Assembly: GCF_047121295.1 (NCBI RefSeq)
Contig: NZ_CP139447.1
Location: 7,254,001-7,318,000 of the forward strand
Source of the DNA: Longispora sp047121295
Lineage (GTDB): Bacteria; Actinomycetota; Actinomycetes; Mycobacteriales; Micromonosporaceae
Direction of reading: 5' to 3'
DNA length: 64,000 bases
Of this stretch, positions 1-8,854 are shown one piece after another. Position 1 is the stretch's first letter; each line of letters starts with the position of its first letter. Made by a program: the position numbers and the translations under genes. The notes beneath the pieces are model-generated. The model was not told the DNA's origin, made no database searches, and saw only the letters and a list, made by a program, of their open reading frames with translations.

Positions 1-1
1 T

Positions 2-319
2 GAGCGGCGCGCGGAGCTGCGCACGGACGAGTACGGCCAGGAGCTGCGGGTGGCCGACCGGTGGGCCTCGATCCGCCAGGAGCCGGCCGACCAGGACCGG
101 GGTGGCCGACGCGCCGCCGCGGACTGGGACGACCGGCAGCCGGCGTCCGACGCCCCGGGCTGGCGCGCCCAGGACGGCGGCGGTGACGAGCGCACCGCGT
201 CCGCGTGGAGCCCGCCGCGCGACTACGACGACAGCGGCTACCGGTCCCGCTACACGGAGGACCAGCGCGGCTGGCAGCCCCCGCAGGAGGACTACCCGCG
301 CGAGGAGCGCTGGCGGTAA
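2..319 (+). CDS. C-terminal end of a low-complexity charged protein (5' partial)
   Basis: The reading frame is open from the left edge of the window to a TAA at 317-319, so only the last 105 residues are visible. The segment is rich in Arg, Asp, Glu, Gly, Pro and Trp and ends EDYPREERWR. It has no membrane segment and no recognisable domain, and it looks like a disordered hydrophilic tail. It converges on the exporter gene at 360. The function cannot be told from this fragment; the identity must come from the upstream sequence. Confidence 0.6.
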   Translation, partial: ERRAELRTDEYGQELRVADRWASIRQEPADQDRGGRRAAADWDDRQPASDAPGWRAQDGGGDERTASAWSPPRDYDDSGYRSRYTEDQRGWQPPQEDYPREERWR

Positions 320-359
320 GCCGCAGCCACAGGGCGCGCGGCGTAGGGCGAAGCCAGAG

Positions 360-1595
360 CTAGCCGCGCGCGGAGCGTGACCGGTAGGCGGCCGGGACGA
401 GGTCGGTGATCGAGTACCGGCCAAGGCTGGAGCCGACCAGCATCCCCAGCGCGATCGAGATGAACGACCACAGCCCGCCGATCGCGTCGCTGGCCCCGAT
501 CGGCACGTCGGTGGCCAGCTCGTTGAGGCTGAGCAGCCCGAGCGCGCCGGGGACCATCAGCCAGAAGGCGGGCAGGAACAGCACCTGGGCCGGCGGAGCC
601 CCGGGCACCCGCTGGAGCCAGTACGACACGACGGTCATCACGAGTGCGCCGACGAACCCGCTGAACAGGGCCCCGATCAGCAAGGTGCCGACGAACTGGG
701 CGGTGTAGGCGAGGTAGAGCATGCCCATCAGCCAGAGCAGGGACCTGGCCGGGGCGGAGAAGTACAGGTACACGCCGAGGCCGAACACCGCGACGCCCAG
801 CCACGGCGTCCACGGCCCGAGGGTGGGGACCAGCGCGACGTCGGCGTGCTGGGCGCCGGCGAGCCGGGTGCCGGCGGCGATCCCGAAGGTGAGCAGCAGC
901 AGCCGGCTGATGCCGTAGACCAGGCGGGTCGAGCCGGAGATCATCGCGCCGGCGGCGAGCTCGACGGTGGCCATGGTCAGGGTCGCGCCGGGCAGGAACG
1001 ACACCAGCGGCGGGATCAGCACCCGCAGCGCGGTGTCGCCGAGCAGCGGGGCCGCGACCTGGTAGGCGACGGCCGTGACCAGGAGGCTGGCGAGCACCGG
1101 CAGGGCGAGGGACAGCGAGCGGCTGCGCCGGGCGACGAGGCCGAGCAGGCCGACGCCGAGGCCGCCGACGGCGTAGGCGACCAGGGCCCGCCAGGTCGGT
1201 TCGAGGAGCAGGCCGAGGCCGACGGAGAACGCGACGTGGCCGAGCAGCGTGAGGGCGGTGCCGAACCGGGGCGCCGAGGAGAGCAGGGCGTCCAGCCGGG
1301 CGCTGCCCTCGTCCGGGGTGATCCGGGCGGTGGAGGCGAGCCCGACCAGCTCGTACAGGGAGCTGATCTGGTCGAGGCGCAGGCCGGTGCCGGTGGCCTC
1401 GGAGAAGTCGACGGCCTCGTGGTCGCGGATGAACACGCCGGTGGGCAGGACGAAGAACCGGACGTCCTCGGCCCCGTACGCGTCGGCGATGCGTTGCAGC
1501 CGTTCGGTCGTCTGGTTGACCGGGTCCCCCGCGTCGCACATGGCCACGCCCAGCTTGCGCAGGAACGTGAGCAGCGTGGCCGGGTTACTTGTCAA
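360..1595 (-). CDS. Threonine/serine exporter family protein (ThrE-like)
   Basis: The protein has 411 residues. An N-terminal soluble part (about residues 1-125, with LGVAMCDAGDPVNQTTERL and FFVLPTGVFI) resembles the ThrE hydrolase-like domain. It is followed by about ten hydrophobic segments. This two-part layout is that of ThrE/DUF1212 exporters, which move threonine and serine out of the cell in Corynebacterium. The start is a TTG that overlaps the end of nuoD by 11 bases, and the conserved N-terminal region begins almost at once, so a later start would cut the domain. It is the last gene of the methyltransferase-nuoD-exporter operon. The actual substrate is inferred only from family. Confidence 0.8.
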   Translation of the reverse strand: MTSNPATLLTFLRKLGVAMCDAGDPVNQTTERLQRIADAYGAEDVRFFVLPTGVFIRDHEAVDFSEATGTGLRLDQISSLYELVGLASTARITPDEGSARLDALLSSAPRFGTALTLLGHVAFSVGLGLLLEPTWRALVAYAVGGLGVGLLGLVARRSRSLSLALPVLASLLVTAVAYQVAAPLLGDTALRVLIPPLVSFLPGATLTMATVELAAGAMISGSTRLVYGISRLLLLTFGIAAGTRLAGAQHADVALVPTLGPWTPWLGVAVFGLGVYLYFSAPARSLLWLMGMLYLAYTAQFVGTLLIGALFSGFVGALVMTVVSYWLQRVPGAPPAQVLFLPAFWLMVPGALGLLSLNELATDVPIGASDAIGGLWSFISIALGMLVGSSLGRYSITDLVPAAYRSRSARG

Positions 1596-2718
1596 TATCG
1601 CCCACGACGAAGAACATCGAGCCGAGGATCGCGACCAGGTCGGGGATGAGGCAGCCGGGCAGCAGGGTCGCGAGGGCCTGCACGTTGGAGTACGACGCCG
1701 TCCGCAGCTTCAGCCGCCACGGGGTCTTCTCGCCCCGGGACACCAGGTAGTAGCCGTTGAGGCCGAGCGGGCTCTCCGTCCACGCGTACGTGTGCCCCTC
1801 GGGGGCCTTGACGACCTTGGGCAGCCGGGTGTTGACCGGGCCCTGGAGGGTGTCCACCTTGGCCAGGCACTGTTCGGCGAGGTCGAGGGAGACGTAGACC
1901 TGGTCGAGCATGCACTCGAACCGGGCGTGGCAGTCGCCGGCCTGCCGGGTGACGACGGGCACGTCGAGCTCGCCGTACGCGAGGTAGGGCTCGTCGCGGC
2001 GCAGGTCGAAGTCCAGTCCGCTGGCGCGGGCGACCGGGCCGGAGGCCCCGTACCCGGCGGCGGCCTCGGCGGTGAGCACCCCGACGCCCTTGGTGCGGGC
2101 CATGAAGATCTCGTTCCGCCGGATCAGGACGTCGATGTCCTTCATGCCCTTGCGGACCTCGGCGATGGTCTCCCGGGCCCGCCTGGTCCAGCCGGCGGGC
2201 ACCTCCTCCTTGATCCCGCCGACCCGGTTGAACATGAAGTGCATCCGGCCGCCGGCCGCCTCCTCCATGATCGCCTGGAGCTTCTCGCGCTCGCGGAAGG
2301 CGTAGAAGACGGGGGTGATGGCGCCGATCTCCAGCGGGTACGAGCCGAGGAACATCAGGTGGTTGAGCACCCGGTTCATCTCCGCGAGGGCCGTGCGCAG
2401 CCAGGTGGCCCGCTCGGGCACCTCGATGCCCATCAGCCGCTCGACGGCCAGCGCGACGCCCAGCTCGTTCGCGAACGCCGACAGCCAGTCGTGCCGGTTG
2501 GCGAGCACGATGATCTGCCGGTAGTCGCGGACCTCGAAGAGCTTCTCCGCGCCCCGGTGCATGTACCCGATGATGGGTTCGCAGGACACGACCCGCTCGC
2601 CGTCGACGGTCAGCTTGAGCCGGAGCACGCCGTGGGTGGACGGGTGCTGCGGTCCGATGTTCAGCACCATGTCGGCGGTGTCGAGTCCAGCTCCCACGCC
2701 CACGGTCAACTCGGTCAT
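1585..2718 (-). CDS. nuoD: NADH-quinone oxidoreductase subunit D-like protein (stand-alone NuoD)
   Basis: This 377-residue protein is a clear 49-kDa/NuoD subunit of complex I. NIGPQHPSTHGVLRL starts at residue 20, GYMHRGAEKL at about 51, and the C-terminus is GSMFFVVGDIDK. It lacks the longer N-terminus of main-operon NuoD proteins and no other nuo gene is beside it, so it is probably a second copy (NuoD2 type). The ATG overlaps the stop of the upstream MidA-like methyltransferase by four bases (ATGA). Arg55 in the HRG motif aligns with the NDUFS2 arginine that is dimethylated by the human MidA homologue NDUFAF7. Whether it joins a full complex I or replaces the main subunit is unknown. Confidence 0.93.
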   Translation of the reverse strand: MTELTVGVGAGLDTADMVLNIGPQHPSTHGVLRLKLTVDGERVVSCEPIIGYMHRGAEKLFEVRDYRQIIVLANRHDWLSAFANELGVALAVERLMGIEVPERATWLRTALAEMNRVLNHLMFLGSYPLEIGAITPVFYAFREREKLQAIMEEAAGGRMHFMFNRVGGIKEEVPAGWTRRARETIAEVRKGMKDIDVLIRRNEIFMARTKGVGVLTAEAAAGYGASGPVARASGLDFDLRRDEPYLAYGELDVPVVTRQAGDCHARFECMLDQVYVSLDLAEQCLAKVDTLQGPVNTRLPKVVKAPEGHTYAWTESPLGLNGYYLVSRGEKTPWRLKLRTASYSNVQALATLLPGCLIPDLVAILGSMFFVVGDIDK

Positions 2719-3653
2719 GGGAAGCATCGTGCCACGTCGACCCCCCTGCCTTCGAGCAGCCACCAGTGTCCGCCGAGTCCGCCCGGGTCGGTCAGCTCGG
2801 CGGCCTCGCCGGCGGCGACCAGCTCGCGGAGGTAGCGGCGCGGGTCGGTGCCGGCCAGGGACAACGGTGGCCGGGCGCCGGTGATCCCGAGTGCCCGGAG
2901 CGCGTCCCGCTGGGAGATCAACACCGATTCCCCGGTACTGAGTGAGTCCATCGCCACGTGCGCGGTGATGTCCGTGCTCCCGTCGGGCGCGGGCGGGACC
3001 TGTCGCCCCGCACGGTACCCGGTCAAAGTACCAAAAAAGGGTCGTTGATCTTTGGTGTGCCCGTAGTCCACGGCCAGGGCCAGCCCGGTGTGCCCGGCCA
3101 GCGCCGCCCGCCAGGCCCGGTCCCGGGTCAGCCCCGCCTCGGCCTGCTCGAAGTCCGGCCACCAGGTGCCCAGCCAGTCGACGGTCTCCGGATCGGCCTC
3201 CGGCCCCAGGGTGCCGTCGGTGAGCAGCAGCCGGGCCACGCCGGCCCCGTCCCGGCGCACGACGTCCACCGGCACGTTGTCCAGCCACTCCGTCGCCACG
3301 ATCAGGCCCCGGGTGCCCGCCGGCACCTCGCGGAGCCAGCCGATGTCGGCGGAGATTCCCGCCGGTCGATCGGCGATCTCGATGGCGGTGAGCCGGAACC
3401 GGGTGTCGGATAACTGAATTCTCAGTGATTCCAGCAACTCCCCGCGCCCGGCGCCGATGTCCACGATGTCGAAGGTGTCCGGATGGCCGAGCGCGGCGTC
3501 CACCCGGTGGACCAGGGTCGCGACAGCGGCACTGAGCAGTGTGGACACATGCGCGCTGGTCCGGAACTGGCTCGCCGGGGCCTCCCGGACGAAGAAACCG
3601 TCGGGCCCGTAGAGCGCCCGTTCCATGGCCTCGCGCCACGTGCTGACCGGCAT
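2715..3653 (-). CDS. MidA/NDUFAF7-family SAM-dependent methyltransferase
   Basis: The 312-residue protein carries the family signature: YGPDGFF near residue 15, FRTSAHVS at 30-37, the SAM-binding loop DIGAGRG at 65-71, TEWLDNVPVDVV at 121-132, a later VDYGH, and YRAGRQVPPAPDGSTDITAHV. This matches Methyltransf_28 (MidA in Dictyostelium, NDUFAF7 in humans), which makes symmetric dimethylarginine on the NuoD-type subunit of complex I. Its stop overlaps the start of nuoD, so enzyme and likely substrate are translationally coupled. The start is ATG at 3653, with a GTG two codons later as alternative. Confidence 0.88.
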   Translation of the reverse strand: MPVSTWREAMERALYGPDGFFVREAPASQFRTSAHVSTLLSAAVATLVHRVDAALGHPDTFDIVDIGAGRGELLESLRIQLSDTRFRLTAIEIADRPAGISADIGWLREVPAGTRGLIVATEWLDNVPVDVVRRDGAGVARLLLTDGTLGPEADPETVDWLGTWWPDFEQAEAGLTRDRAWRAALAGHTGLALAVDYGHTKDQRPFFGTLTGYRAGRQVPPAPDGSTDITAHVAMDSLSTGESVLISQRDALRALGITGARPPLSLAGTDPRRYLRELVAAGEAAELTDPGGLGGHWWLLEGRGVDVARCFP

Positions 3654-3722
3654 GACGGGACCCCGCGATACGTGTCGTCGTGTCTAGGATGTGGCTCCCA
3701 TTCCATCCCCCAAAGGATGATA

Positions 3723-5927
3723 GTGAAACCTAACCCACAGCTACGGGAGATCGCGCTCGCCGTCACGGTGATCGCCGCCGCCGTGTTCGGCATCGGCGCG
3801 ATGGCTTTGGCAGATCCCTCGGGTTCCCCCTCCGACTACCCGTCCGGCGACCCCTCCGGCTACCCGTCCGACGTGCCCAGCGGCTACCCGTCGTGGACCC
3901 CGTCGCCCGACCCGTCCGGTTCGTGGACGCCGTCGCCGAACCCCTCCGGGTCCTGGACGCCGTCGCCGAACCCCTCCGGGTCTCAGACGCCGTCACCGAA
4001 CCCGTCGGGCTCCTCCGACCCGGCGCACGCCGGCACGGTCACCGGCCACTTCACCCGGCCCGACGGCAGCCCGGTCTCGTACGGCAGCGTCACCGCCTAC
4101 ACCCCGGACTACCGGTACATCACCGGCGCCCCGCTGTCCTTCTACGGTGAGTACAGCCTGTCGCTGCCGGCCGGCCAGTACGTGCTGGAGTTCAACGGCT
4201 CGGGCCTGGTCCGGCAGTTCGCGCACGGCAAGCGGGACTTCTGGACCGCCGACCGGTTCACCGTCGCCGACCGGGGCCCGGTCGTGGTCGACGAGGTCGC
4301 CATGGTCGCCACCCAGGTCTCCGGCCGGCTGACCGACGCCGCCGGCAACCCGGTCGCCTACAGCTCGGTGAACGCCCAGGGCCTGGACAACCAGGGCTAC
4401 GGCTACGCCCAGACCGACTACGACGGCCGGTACTCGATGCTGGTCAGCCCCGGCCCCTACCGGGTCAGCTTCACCCTCGGCTACAACAGCAACACCCAGC
4501 AGTACGTGCCGCAGAAGAAGGACTACTCCTCGGCCGGCACGGTCACGGTCCCGAGCACCGGCTCGCTGGAGCTCAACGAGCAGCTCCTGCCGTTCGGCTA
4601 CGTCTCCGGCCAGATCACCACGGCGCACGGCGACCCGGTCAACGGCTGGATCTCGTTCCAGACCGGCGACGGCGCCCTCGGCAACTCGACGTCCGTCTAC
4701 GGCGGGCAGTACCGGATCGCGCTGTTCAGCGGGTCGTACATCGGCCAGGTCAACGACTACACCCGCAGCCAGTACCTCTTCGACAGCCGGGACGCCGCGC
4801 ACGCCGCCACGCTGACCGTCACCCCGGGTGAGACCCTGGTCGCCAACGACCAGATGCTGCCCGCCGGCAAGATCAAGATCGTGGCCAAGGACGCCGTCAC
4901 CGGCAACCCGGTCGCCGGGTTCTGCGCCGGGGCCGGCGAGCGCTACGCCTGCGCCCAGGGCACCGCCACCGAGCTGCTGCTCGACCCGGTCACCGTCGGC
5001 GAGACCACGGTCGACGTCAACCACGCCCTGTACAAGAACCTCCAGGCCACCACCACGGTGACGGCCGACGCGACGGTCCTCGTCGAGGTCTCGCTCCGGC
5101 CGGCCTCGGTGCTCGGCACCACGGTGCGCAGCGCCGTCACCGGCCAGCCCGTCGCCAACGCCTGCGTCGTCGCGTACGCCACCAACGGCGACGGGCAGCG
5201 CTACGTCGGGTGCAGCGACGACCACGGCGTCGTCAAGGGCAAGCTCGACCCCGGCACCTGGCGGTTCTTCGTCAACGCGCCGTGGGAGGGCGGCTACGGC
5301 TCCCAGTGGCTCGGCAAGGACGGCCACGGCACGGGCGACATGCTCAACACCAAGACCGTCAAGGTGTACGACGAGAAGAGCGCCGTCGCCCCCGACATCC
5401 GGCTCGACCAGGGCGGCAGCGTCACCGGCACCGTCACCGACGAGGTCACCGGCGCGCCGGTCGAGGGGGCCCACGTCGGCCTCCAGCCCTTCGGCTTCGC
5501 CGGCTCGGGCAGCCCGAACGGCGTCTACCACCTCGACAACGTCGGCCCGTACAACTGGCCGCTGCACGTCATAGCCGCCGGCTACGCCAACGAGTGGTCC
5601 GGCGACTCCGCGTTCCGCACCCTGGCCGCGACCGTGAAGGTCACCAGCGGCCAGACCGCCAGCTACGACTTCCGGATCGGCAAGGGCACCACGGTCATCG
5701 CGACCGTGCCCAGCCGCGAGGGGGGCTGGGTGTGCGCGCGCACCGTCCTCGGCGGCGACATCGCCGGCTGCGCCTACTACGACCCGGCCACCCGGACGTA
5801 CACGCTGCACCTGTCCGGGCCGCAGAAGGTCACGCTGTCCTGGCAGATCGACGGCGAGGGCGCCGGGACTCCGGTGAGCGGGCAGATCGCGGTCACCGGG
5901 ACCGGGACGAAGCAGGTCAGCTTCTAG
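3723..5927 (+). CDS. Secreted multi-domain protein with carboxypeptidase-regulatory-like repeats
   Basis: The protein has about 734 residues. GTG at 3723 is preferred because AAAGGA lies at a good distance; the ATG at 3717 is too close to it. A signal peptide (about residues 1-30, hydrophobic core ending ALA) is followed by a Pro/Ser-rich linker with DPSGxPS and PSPNPSGSWT repeats. Then come about seven beta-sandwich modules of the carboxypeptidase-regulatory/CnaB-like type, each opening like VTGHFTRPDGSPVSYGSV or VTGTVTDEVTGAPVEGA. There is no sortase motif and no C-terminal membrane segment, so it is probably released or held to the wall by other means. A role in surface adhesion or matrix is inference. 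Confidence 0.75.
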   Translation: MKPNPQLREIALAVTVIAAAVFGIGAMALADPSGSPSDYPSGDPSGYPSDVPSGYPSWTPSPDPSGSWTPSPNPSGSWTPSPNPSGSQTPSPNPSGSSDPAHAGTVTGHFTRPDGSPVSYGSVTAYTPDYRYITGAPLSFYGEYSLSLPAGQYVLEFNGSGLVRQFAHGKRDFWTADRFTVADRGPVVVDEVAMVATQVSGRLTDAAGNPVAYSSVNAQGLDNQGYGYAQTDYDGRYSMLVSPGPYRVSFTLGYNSNTQQYVPQKKDYSSAGTVTVPSTGSLELNEQLLPFGYVSGQITTAHGDPVNGWISFQTGDGALGNSTSVYGGQYRIALFSGSYIGQVNDYTRSQYLFDSRDAAHAATLTVTPGETLVANDQMLPAGKIKIVAKDAVTGNPVAGFCAGAGERYACAQGTATELLLDPVTVGETTVDVNHALYKNLQATTTVTADATVLVEVSLRPASVLGTTVRSAVTGQPVANACVVAYATNGDGQRYVGCSDDHGVVKGKLDPGTWRFFVNAPWEGGYGSQWLGKDGHGTGDMLNTKTVKVYDEKSAVAPDIRLDQGGSVTGTVTDEVTGAPVEGAHVGLQPFGFAGSGSPNGVYHLDNVGPYNWPLHVIAAGYANEWSGDSAFRTLAATVKVTSGQTASYDFRIGKGTTVIATVPSREGGWVCARTVLGGDIAGCAYYDPATRTYTLHLSGPQKVTLSWQIDGEGAGTPVSGQIAVTGTGTKQVSF
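3894..4013 (+). repeat. Four 30-bp in-frame repeats (W/Q-T-P-S-P-x-P-S-G-S)
   Basis: Four consecutive 10-codon units encode the Pro/Ser-rich linker between signal peptide and folded modules of the secreted protein. The units differ by few bases, so the copy number may vary between strains. Confidence 0.8.
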
Positions 5928-5939
5928 GTACCCAAGGGG

Positions 5940-5975
5940 AAGGCGTCGTCGTTCCGGCCGGAACGACGACGCCTT
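5940..5975. terminator. 36-bp perfect palindrome between convergent genes
   Basis: A perfectly self-complementary 36-bp sequence (arms starting AAGGCGTCGTCGTTCC) lies 12 bases after the stop at 5927 and before the end of the convergent gene at 6083. A T-rich stretch follows. It is best read as a bidirectional terminator. Confidence 0.8.
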
Positions 5976-6003
5976 TCTCGTTCTCCGGGGCCTTCCGCCG
6001 GGT

Positions 6004-6061
6004 CCGGATCCGGCCGGCCGGGTGCTGCGATGTGGCTGGCCGGATCCGGCCGGCCGGGTGC
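6004..6061. repeat. Two direct copies of a 22-bp GC-rich element
   Basis: The 22-bp sequence beginning CCGGATCCGGCCGGCCGGG occurs at 6004-6025 and 6040-6061, followed by a short TGGC run. It lies between the terminator palindrome and the end of the next gene. No function is apparent. Confidence 0.7.
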
Positions 6062-6082
6062 CGTGGCTGGCTGGCTGGCGTG

Positions 6083-7501
6083 TCAGATCCGGCGCGGCGG
6101 GGTGCCCCACGGGTCGATGTCCGGGCCCGGGCCCTGCTCGCGGTCCGCGCCGAACGGCGAGCGGAACGGGGACGTCTCGCCGGGGCGCGCGCCGTAGGCG
6201 GTGTCGTTGCCGTAGGCGGAACCGCCGGCGGCCGGCGCCGGGTCGCCAGGGGTGGCGTAGCCGGCACCCAGCTGCCGGGTCTGGTCGGTGCCGTAGCCGG
6301 ACGGGCCCGGGCCGGAGCCGAAGCCCGGGACTGGGCCGTAGTCCGGGTCCGGGGGCGGCGGGACCGGCGGGGCGGACAGCGTCGCGGTCGCCGGGCCGGA
6401 CCAGGAGTCGGCGTCGGTCTTCGCGTACGGGCTGCCGCCGGGCCAGGTGTCGTCCAGGGCCGGCGACCCGGCACCGCCCTCGGGACCGCCGGGAGCTCCG
6501 GCCGGGCTGACGCTCGGCGGCCAGTCGGGCGCCGCCGGGTCACCGACCAGCGCCGGCACCCGCCGGGGCCGGCCGAACCGCTCCACCACCCGGGTCACGA
6601 GCAGGCCGACCAGCACCGTCGCGGCGGCGACGAGCAGCGCGCCGTTGCTCACGGTCTTCAGCCCCAGGATCTGGACGCCGAGGACGACGACGAGCGCGCC
6701 CAGGGTCGTACCGAAGATGCCGCCCCTCCTGCCGAAGGCGCTCACCCCGCCGATCAGCACCGCGCCGAGCGCCTGGAAGGTGTACTGCATGCCGTCCGTC
6801 GGCACGCCCGCCCCGAGGTGCAGGGCGAGCAGGATGCCGGACAGGGCGGCCAGCAGGCACGAGCCGATCAGGGTCAGCGCGGCGAGCAGCGCCGGGCCGC
6901 CGCCGGGCCGGCCGGCCGGGTCGCCGTCGATCCGGTACCGGGAGAAGCCCCGCCGGATCCCCGGGGCCAGGCACAGCAACCCGCCGATCACCGACAGCGC
7001 GACGGCACCGGACAGCCAGATCGCGCCGAACTTGCCGGGCGGGTCGAGGAACCGGATCTCGGCCGTGTGCCGGCTGGCGACCAGCGTCACGATCACGGCC
7101 GAGACGCCTGCGCTCGCCGCCCAGCCGGGCACCCGGACCGCGCACACGAACAGCGCCAGCACGAGCCCGGCCAGCAGCGCGGCCCCGAAGGCGAACGCCG
7201 ACGCCTCGACGTAGCCGGCGTCGCTGTGCCGGGCGAAGAGGTAGCCGGCGGCGAGCGCGACCGGGCCGACGGCCAGGTTGACCACCCCGGCCCGGACCGT
7301 CGAGGACAGCCCGACGGACAGCAGCAGCAGGACAGCGACGAGCACCGCCGTCGACCGCAGGTGGTTCGCGCCGAAGGTGACGGGCGCCATCTTGTACAGC
7401 GTCACGGCCAGACCTGCCGCCACACAGGCCAGGAGGACTTCCCAGACAAGGTGGACGAATAACCGATCCTTGCCGGCTGAGCCGGGGGCATCGAGAGCCA
7501 T
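6083..7501 (-). CDS. Branched-chain/ribose-type ABC permease-like membrane protein
   Basis: The 472-residue protein has about ten hydrophobic segments in its first 330 residues. It has the BPD_transp_2 permease style (AGVVNLAVGPVALAAGYL, QALGAVLIGGVSAFGRRGGIFGTTLGALVVVLGVQIL). A disordered cytoplasmic tail of about 140 residues, rich in Pro, Gly and Asp, ends WGTPPRRI. No ATPase or binding-protein gene lies beside it, so it may be an orphan or non-transport relative. The start is the ATG at 7501. It converges on the secreted protein and is 23 bases downstream of the DUF3180 gene, so it may be the last cistron of the folate operon. Confidence 0.65.
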   Translation of the reverse strand: MALDAPGSAGKDRLFVHLVWEVLLACVAAGLAVTLYKMAPVTFGANHLRSTAVLVAVLLLLSVGLSSTVRAGVVNLAVGPVALAAGYLFARHSDAGYVEASAFAFGAALLAGLVLALFVCAVRVPGWAASAGVSAVIVTLVASRHTAEIRFLDPPGKFGAIWLSGAVALSVIGGLLCLAPGIRRGFSRYRIDGDPAGRPGGGPALLAALTLIGSCLLAALSGILLALHLGAGVPTDGMQYTFQALGAVLIGGVSAFGRRGGIFGTTLGALVVVLGVQILGLKTVSNGALLVAAATVLVGLLVTRVVERFGRPRRVPALVGDPAAPDWPPSVSPAGAPGGPEGGAGSPALDDTWPGGSPYAKTDADSWSGPATATLSAPPVPPPPDPDYGPVPGFGSGPGPSGYGTDQTRQLGAGYATPGDPAPAAGGSAYGNDTAYGARPGETSPFRSPFGADREQGPGPDIDPWGTPPRRI

Positions 7502-7524
7502 GTGCGGGACCGTACCCGCCGAAC

Positions 7525-8010
7525 TCAGCCGGCGGAAGGGTCCTTGTCGATATCTTCCGGACCCGGGGGGATCCGGCATGAGTGCTCCAGCCACAGCGCG
7601 GCGACCAGCAGCACGACCGAGGCGAACAGCGCCAGGACCGCCCCGGGCAGGTCCCGGTCCGCCGCGTCGAGCCGCGACATCCACAGCCACAGCGCCAGCG
7701 CCGCGTACACCCCGGCGAACAGCGCGCCCACCACGGACGAGGCCTTGGCGAGCACCACGAGCCGCGCGACGGTCAGCGGCTCGACGGGCTCGGTGCCGGG
7801 GCGGCGGGCCAGCCGGGCGCGGGTGTTCCACGCCGCGTACAACTCGGCGAGGGCCAGCAGGCCGAGGGTCAGCGCGGTCAGCCAGGTCAGTTTGGGGAAC
7901 TCGCCGTAGAACCTGTCGACGAGCACCCAGGTCAGGGCGGCGGCGGCCAGGCCGGCCACGAACAGGGTCCCCGGGTTCGTGGGGCGCAGGCTGGGCTCCG
8001 GCTCGGTCAT
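7525..8010 (-). CDS. DUF3180 membrane protein
   Basis: The 161-residue protein has four hydrophobic segments: TLFVAGLAAAALTWVLVD, WLTALTLGLLALAELYAAW, SSVVGALFAGVYAALALWLW and LPGAVLALFASVVLLVAALWL. It also has the short basic loop typical of DUF3180. This family sits directly after folK in many Actinobacteria (Rv3605c in M. tuberculosis), as it does here. Its ATG overlaps the folK stop (ATGA). The function is unknown; the fixed position suggests a link to the folate genes or just operon inheritance. Confidence 0.9.
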   Translation of the reverse strand: MTEPEPSLRPTNPGTLFVAGLAAAALTWVLVDRFYGEFPKLTWLTALTLGLLALAELYAAWNTRARLARRPGTEPVEPLTVARLVVLAKASSVVGALFAGVYAALALWLWMSRLDAADRDLPGAVLALFASVVLLVAALWLEHSCRIPPGPEDIDKDPSAG

Positions 8011-8501
8011 GACGCCACGGTACCGACCGCGACGACGTCGCGCGCGTCCGCCGCGAGGCCCGGGTCCCGGAGCAGGTCGGCGACGAAGCCGTGCCCGGGC
8101 AGCTCCGCCCACGGGTCGAGCTCCAGCCACGGCACGAGCACGAACGCGCGCTGGTGCGCCCGGGGATGCGGCAGGGTCAGCTCCGGGTCGGCGGACAGCA
8201 CCGGCGCCGGGTCCCAGACCATGATCACGTCGACGTCGAGGGTGCGCGGGCCGAACCGGCGCTCCGGGTCGCGCACCCGGCCGGCCGCCTCCTCCAGGCC
8301 GCGCGCGACGGCCAGCCAGTCGGACTCGCCCTCGACCATCACGACCATGTTCAGGTACGCCGGCTGGTCGGCGTCCCCCCACGGCGGCGTCTCGTAAACC
8401 TTGGAGGCGGCGACGATCGCCTCGCCGAGCGTACCGACGGCGGCACTCAGCGTCGCCAACCGGTCGCCGAGGTTGGACCCGAGGGCCAGCAGCGCCCTCA
8501 T
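8007..8501 (-). CDS. folK: 2-amino-4-hydroxy-6-hydroxymethyldihydropteridine pyrophosphokinase
   Basis: The 164-residue protein begins MRALLALGSNLGDRLATL, has YETPPWG and YLNMVV, and carries the HPPK signature RRFGPRTLDVDVIM with catalytic Asp residues, then LPHPRAHQRAFVLVPWLEL. It transfers pyrophosphate from ATP to hydroxymethyldihydropterin, the step before dihydropteroate synthase. Start and stop overlap folB and DUF3180 by four bases each, so the whole folPBK set is translationally coupled. Length is usual for a monofunctional HPPK. Confidence 0.96.
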   Translation of the reverse strand: MRALLALGSNLGDRLATLSAAVGTLGEAIVAASKVYETPPWGDADQPAYLNMVVMVEGESDWLAVARGLEEAAGRVRDPERRFGPRTLDVDVIMVWDPAPVLSADPELTLPHPRAHQRAFVLVPWLELDPWAELPGHGFVADLLRDPGLAADARDVVAVGTVAS

Positions 8502-8854
8502 GCCGTCCTGCGCACGGTCACGGCGACGTCGGCGAACTCGTGCGGGATCGGGGCCTGCGGCTTGTGCACGGTGACCACACAGCCGGCGACCCTCGGGTCG
8601 CCCAGGCACACGTCGGCCAGCCGCTCGGCCAGGGTCTCGATCAGGTTCACCGGCTCGCCGGAGATCACAGCGACCAGCTGGCCGGCCAGCTCGCCGTAGT
8701 GCACCGTCTCCGCCACGTCGTCGGTGGACGCGGCCTTGCGCAGGTCCAGCTCCAGGGTCACGTCCACGACGAAGTCCTGGCCCTGGACCCGTTCGAAGTC
8801 GTACACCCCGTGGTGGCCCCGGGCCCGCAGGCCGGTCAGCTCAATCGTGTCCAT
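8498..8854 (-). CDS. folB: Dihydroneopterin aldolase
   Basis: The 118-residue protein starts MDTIELTGLRARGHHGVYDFER, with the G-HHGV motif of dihydroneopterin aldolase. It has YGELAGQL and the active-site region PVNLIETLAERLAD, and ends VTVHKPQAPIPHEFADVAVTV. It converts dihydroneopterin to hydroxymethyldihydropterin and glycolaldehyde. The gene overlaps folP by 14 bases upstream and folK by four downstream. Confidence 0.96.
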   Translation of the reverse strand: MDTIELTGLRARGHHGVYDFERVQGQDFVVDVTLELDLRKAASTDDVAETVHYGELAGQLVAVISGEPVNLIETLAERLADVCLGDPRVAGCVVTVHKPQAPIPHEFADVAVTVRRTA

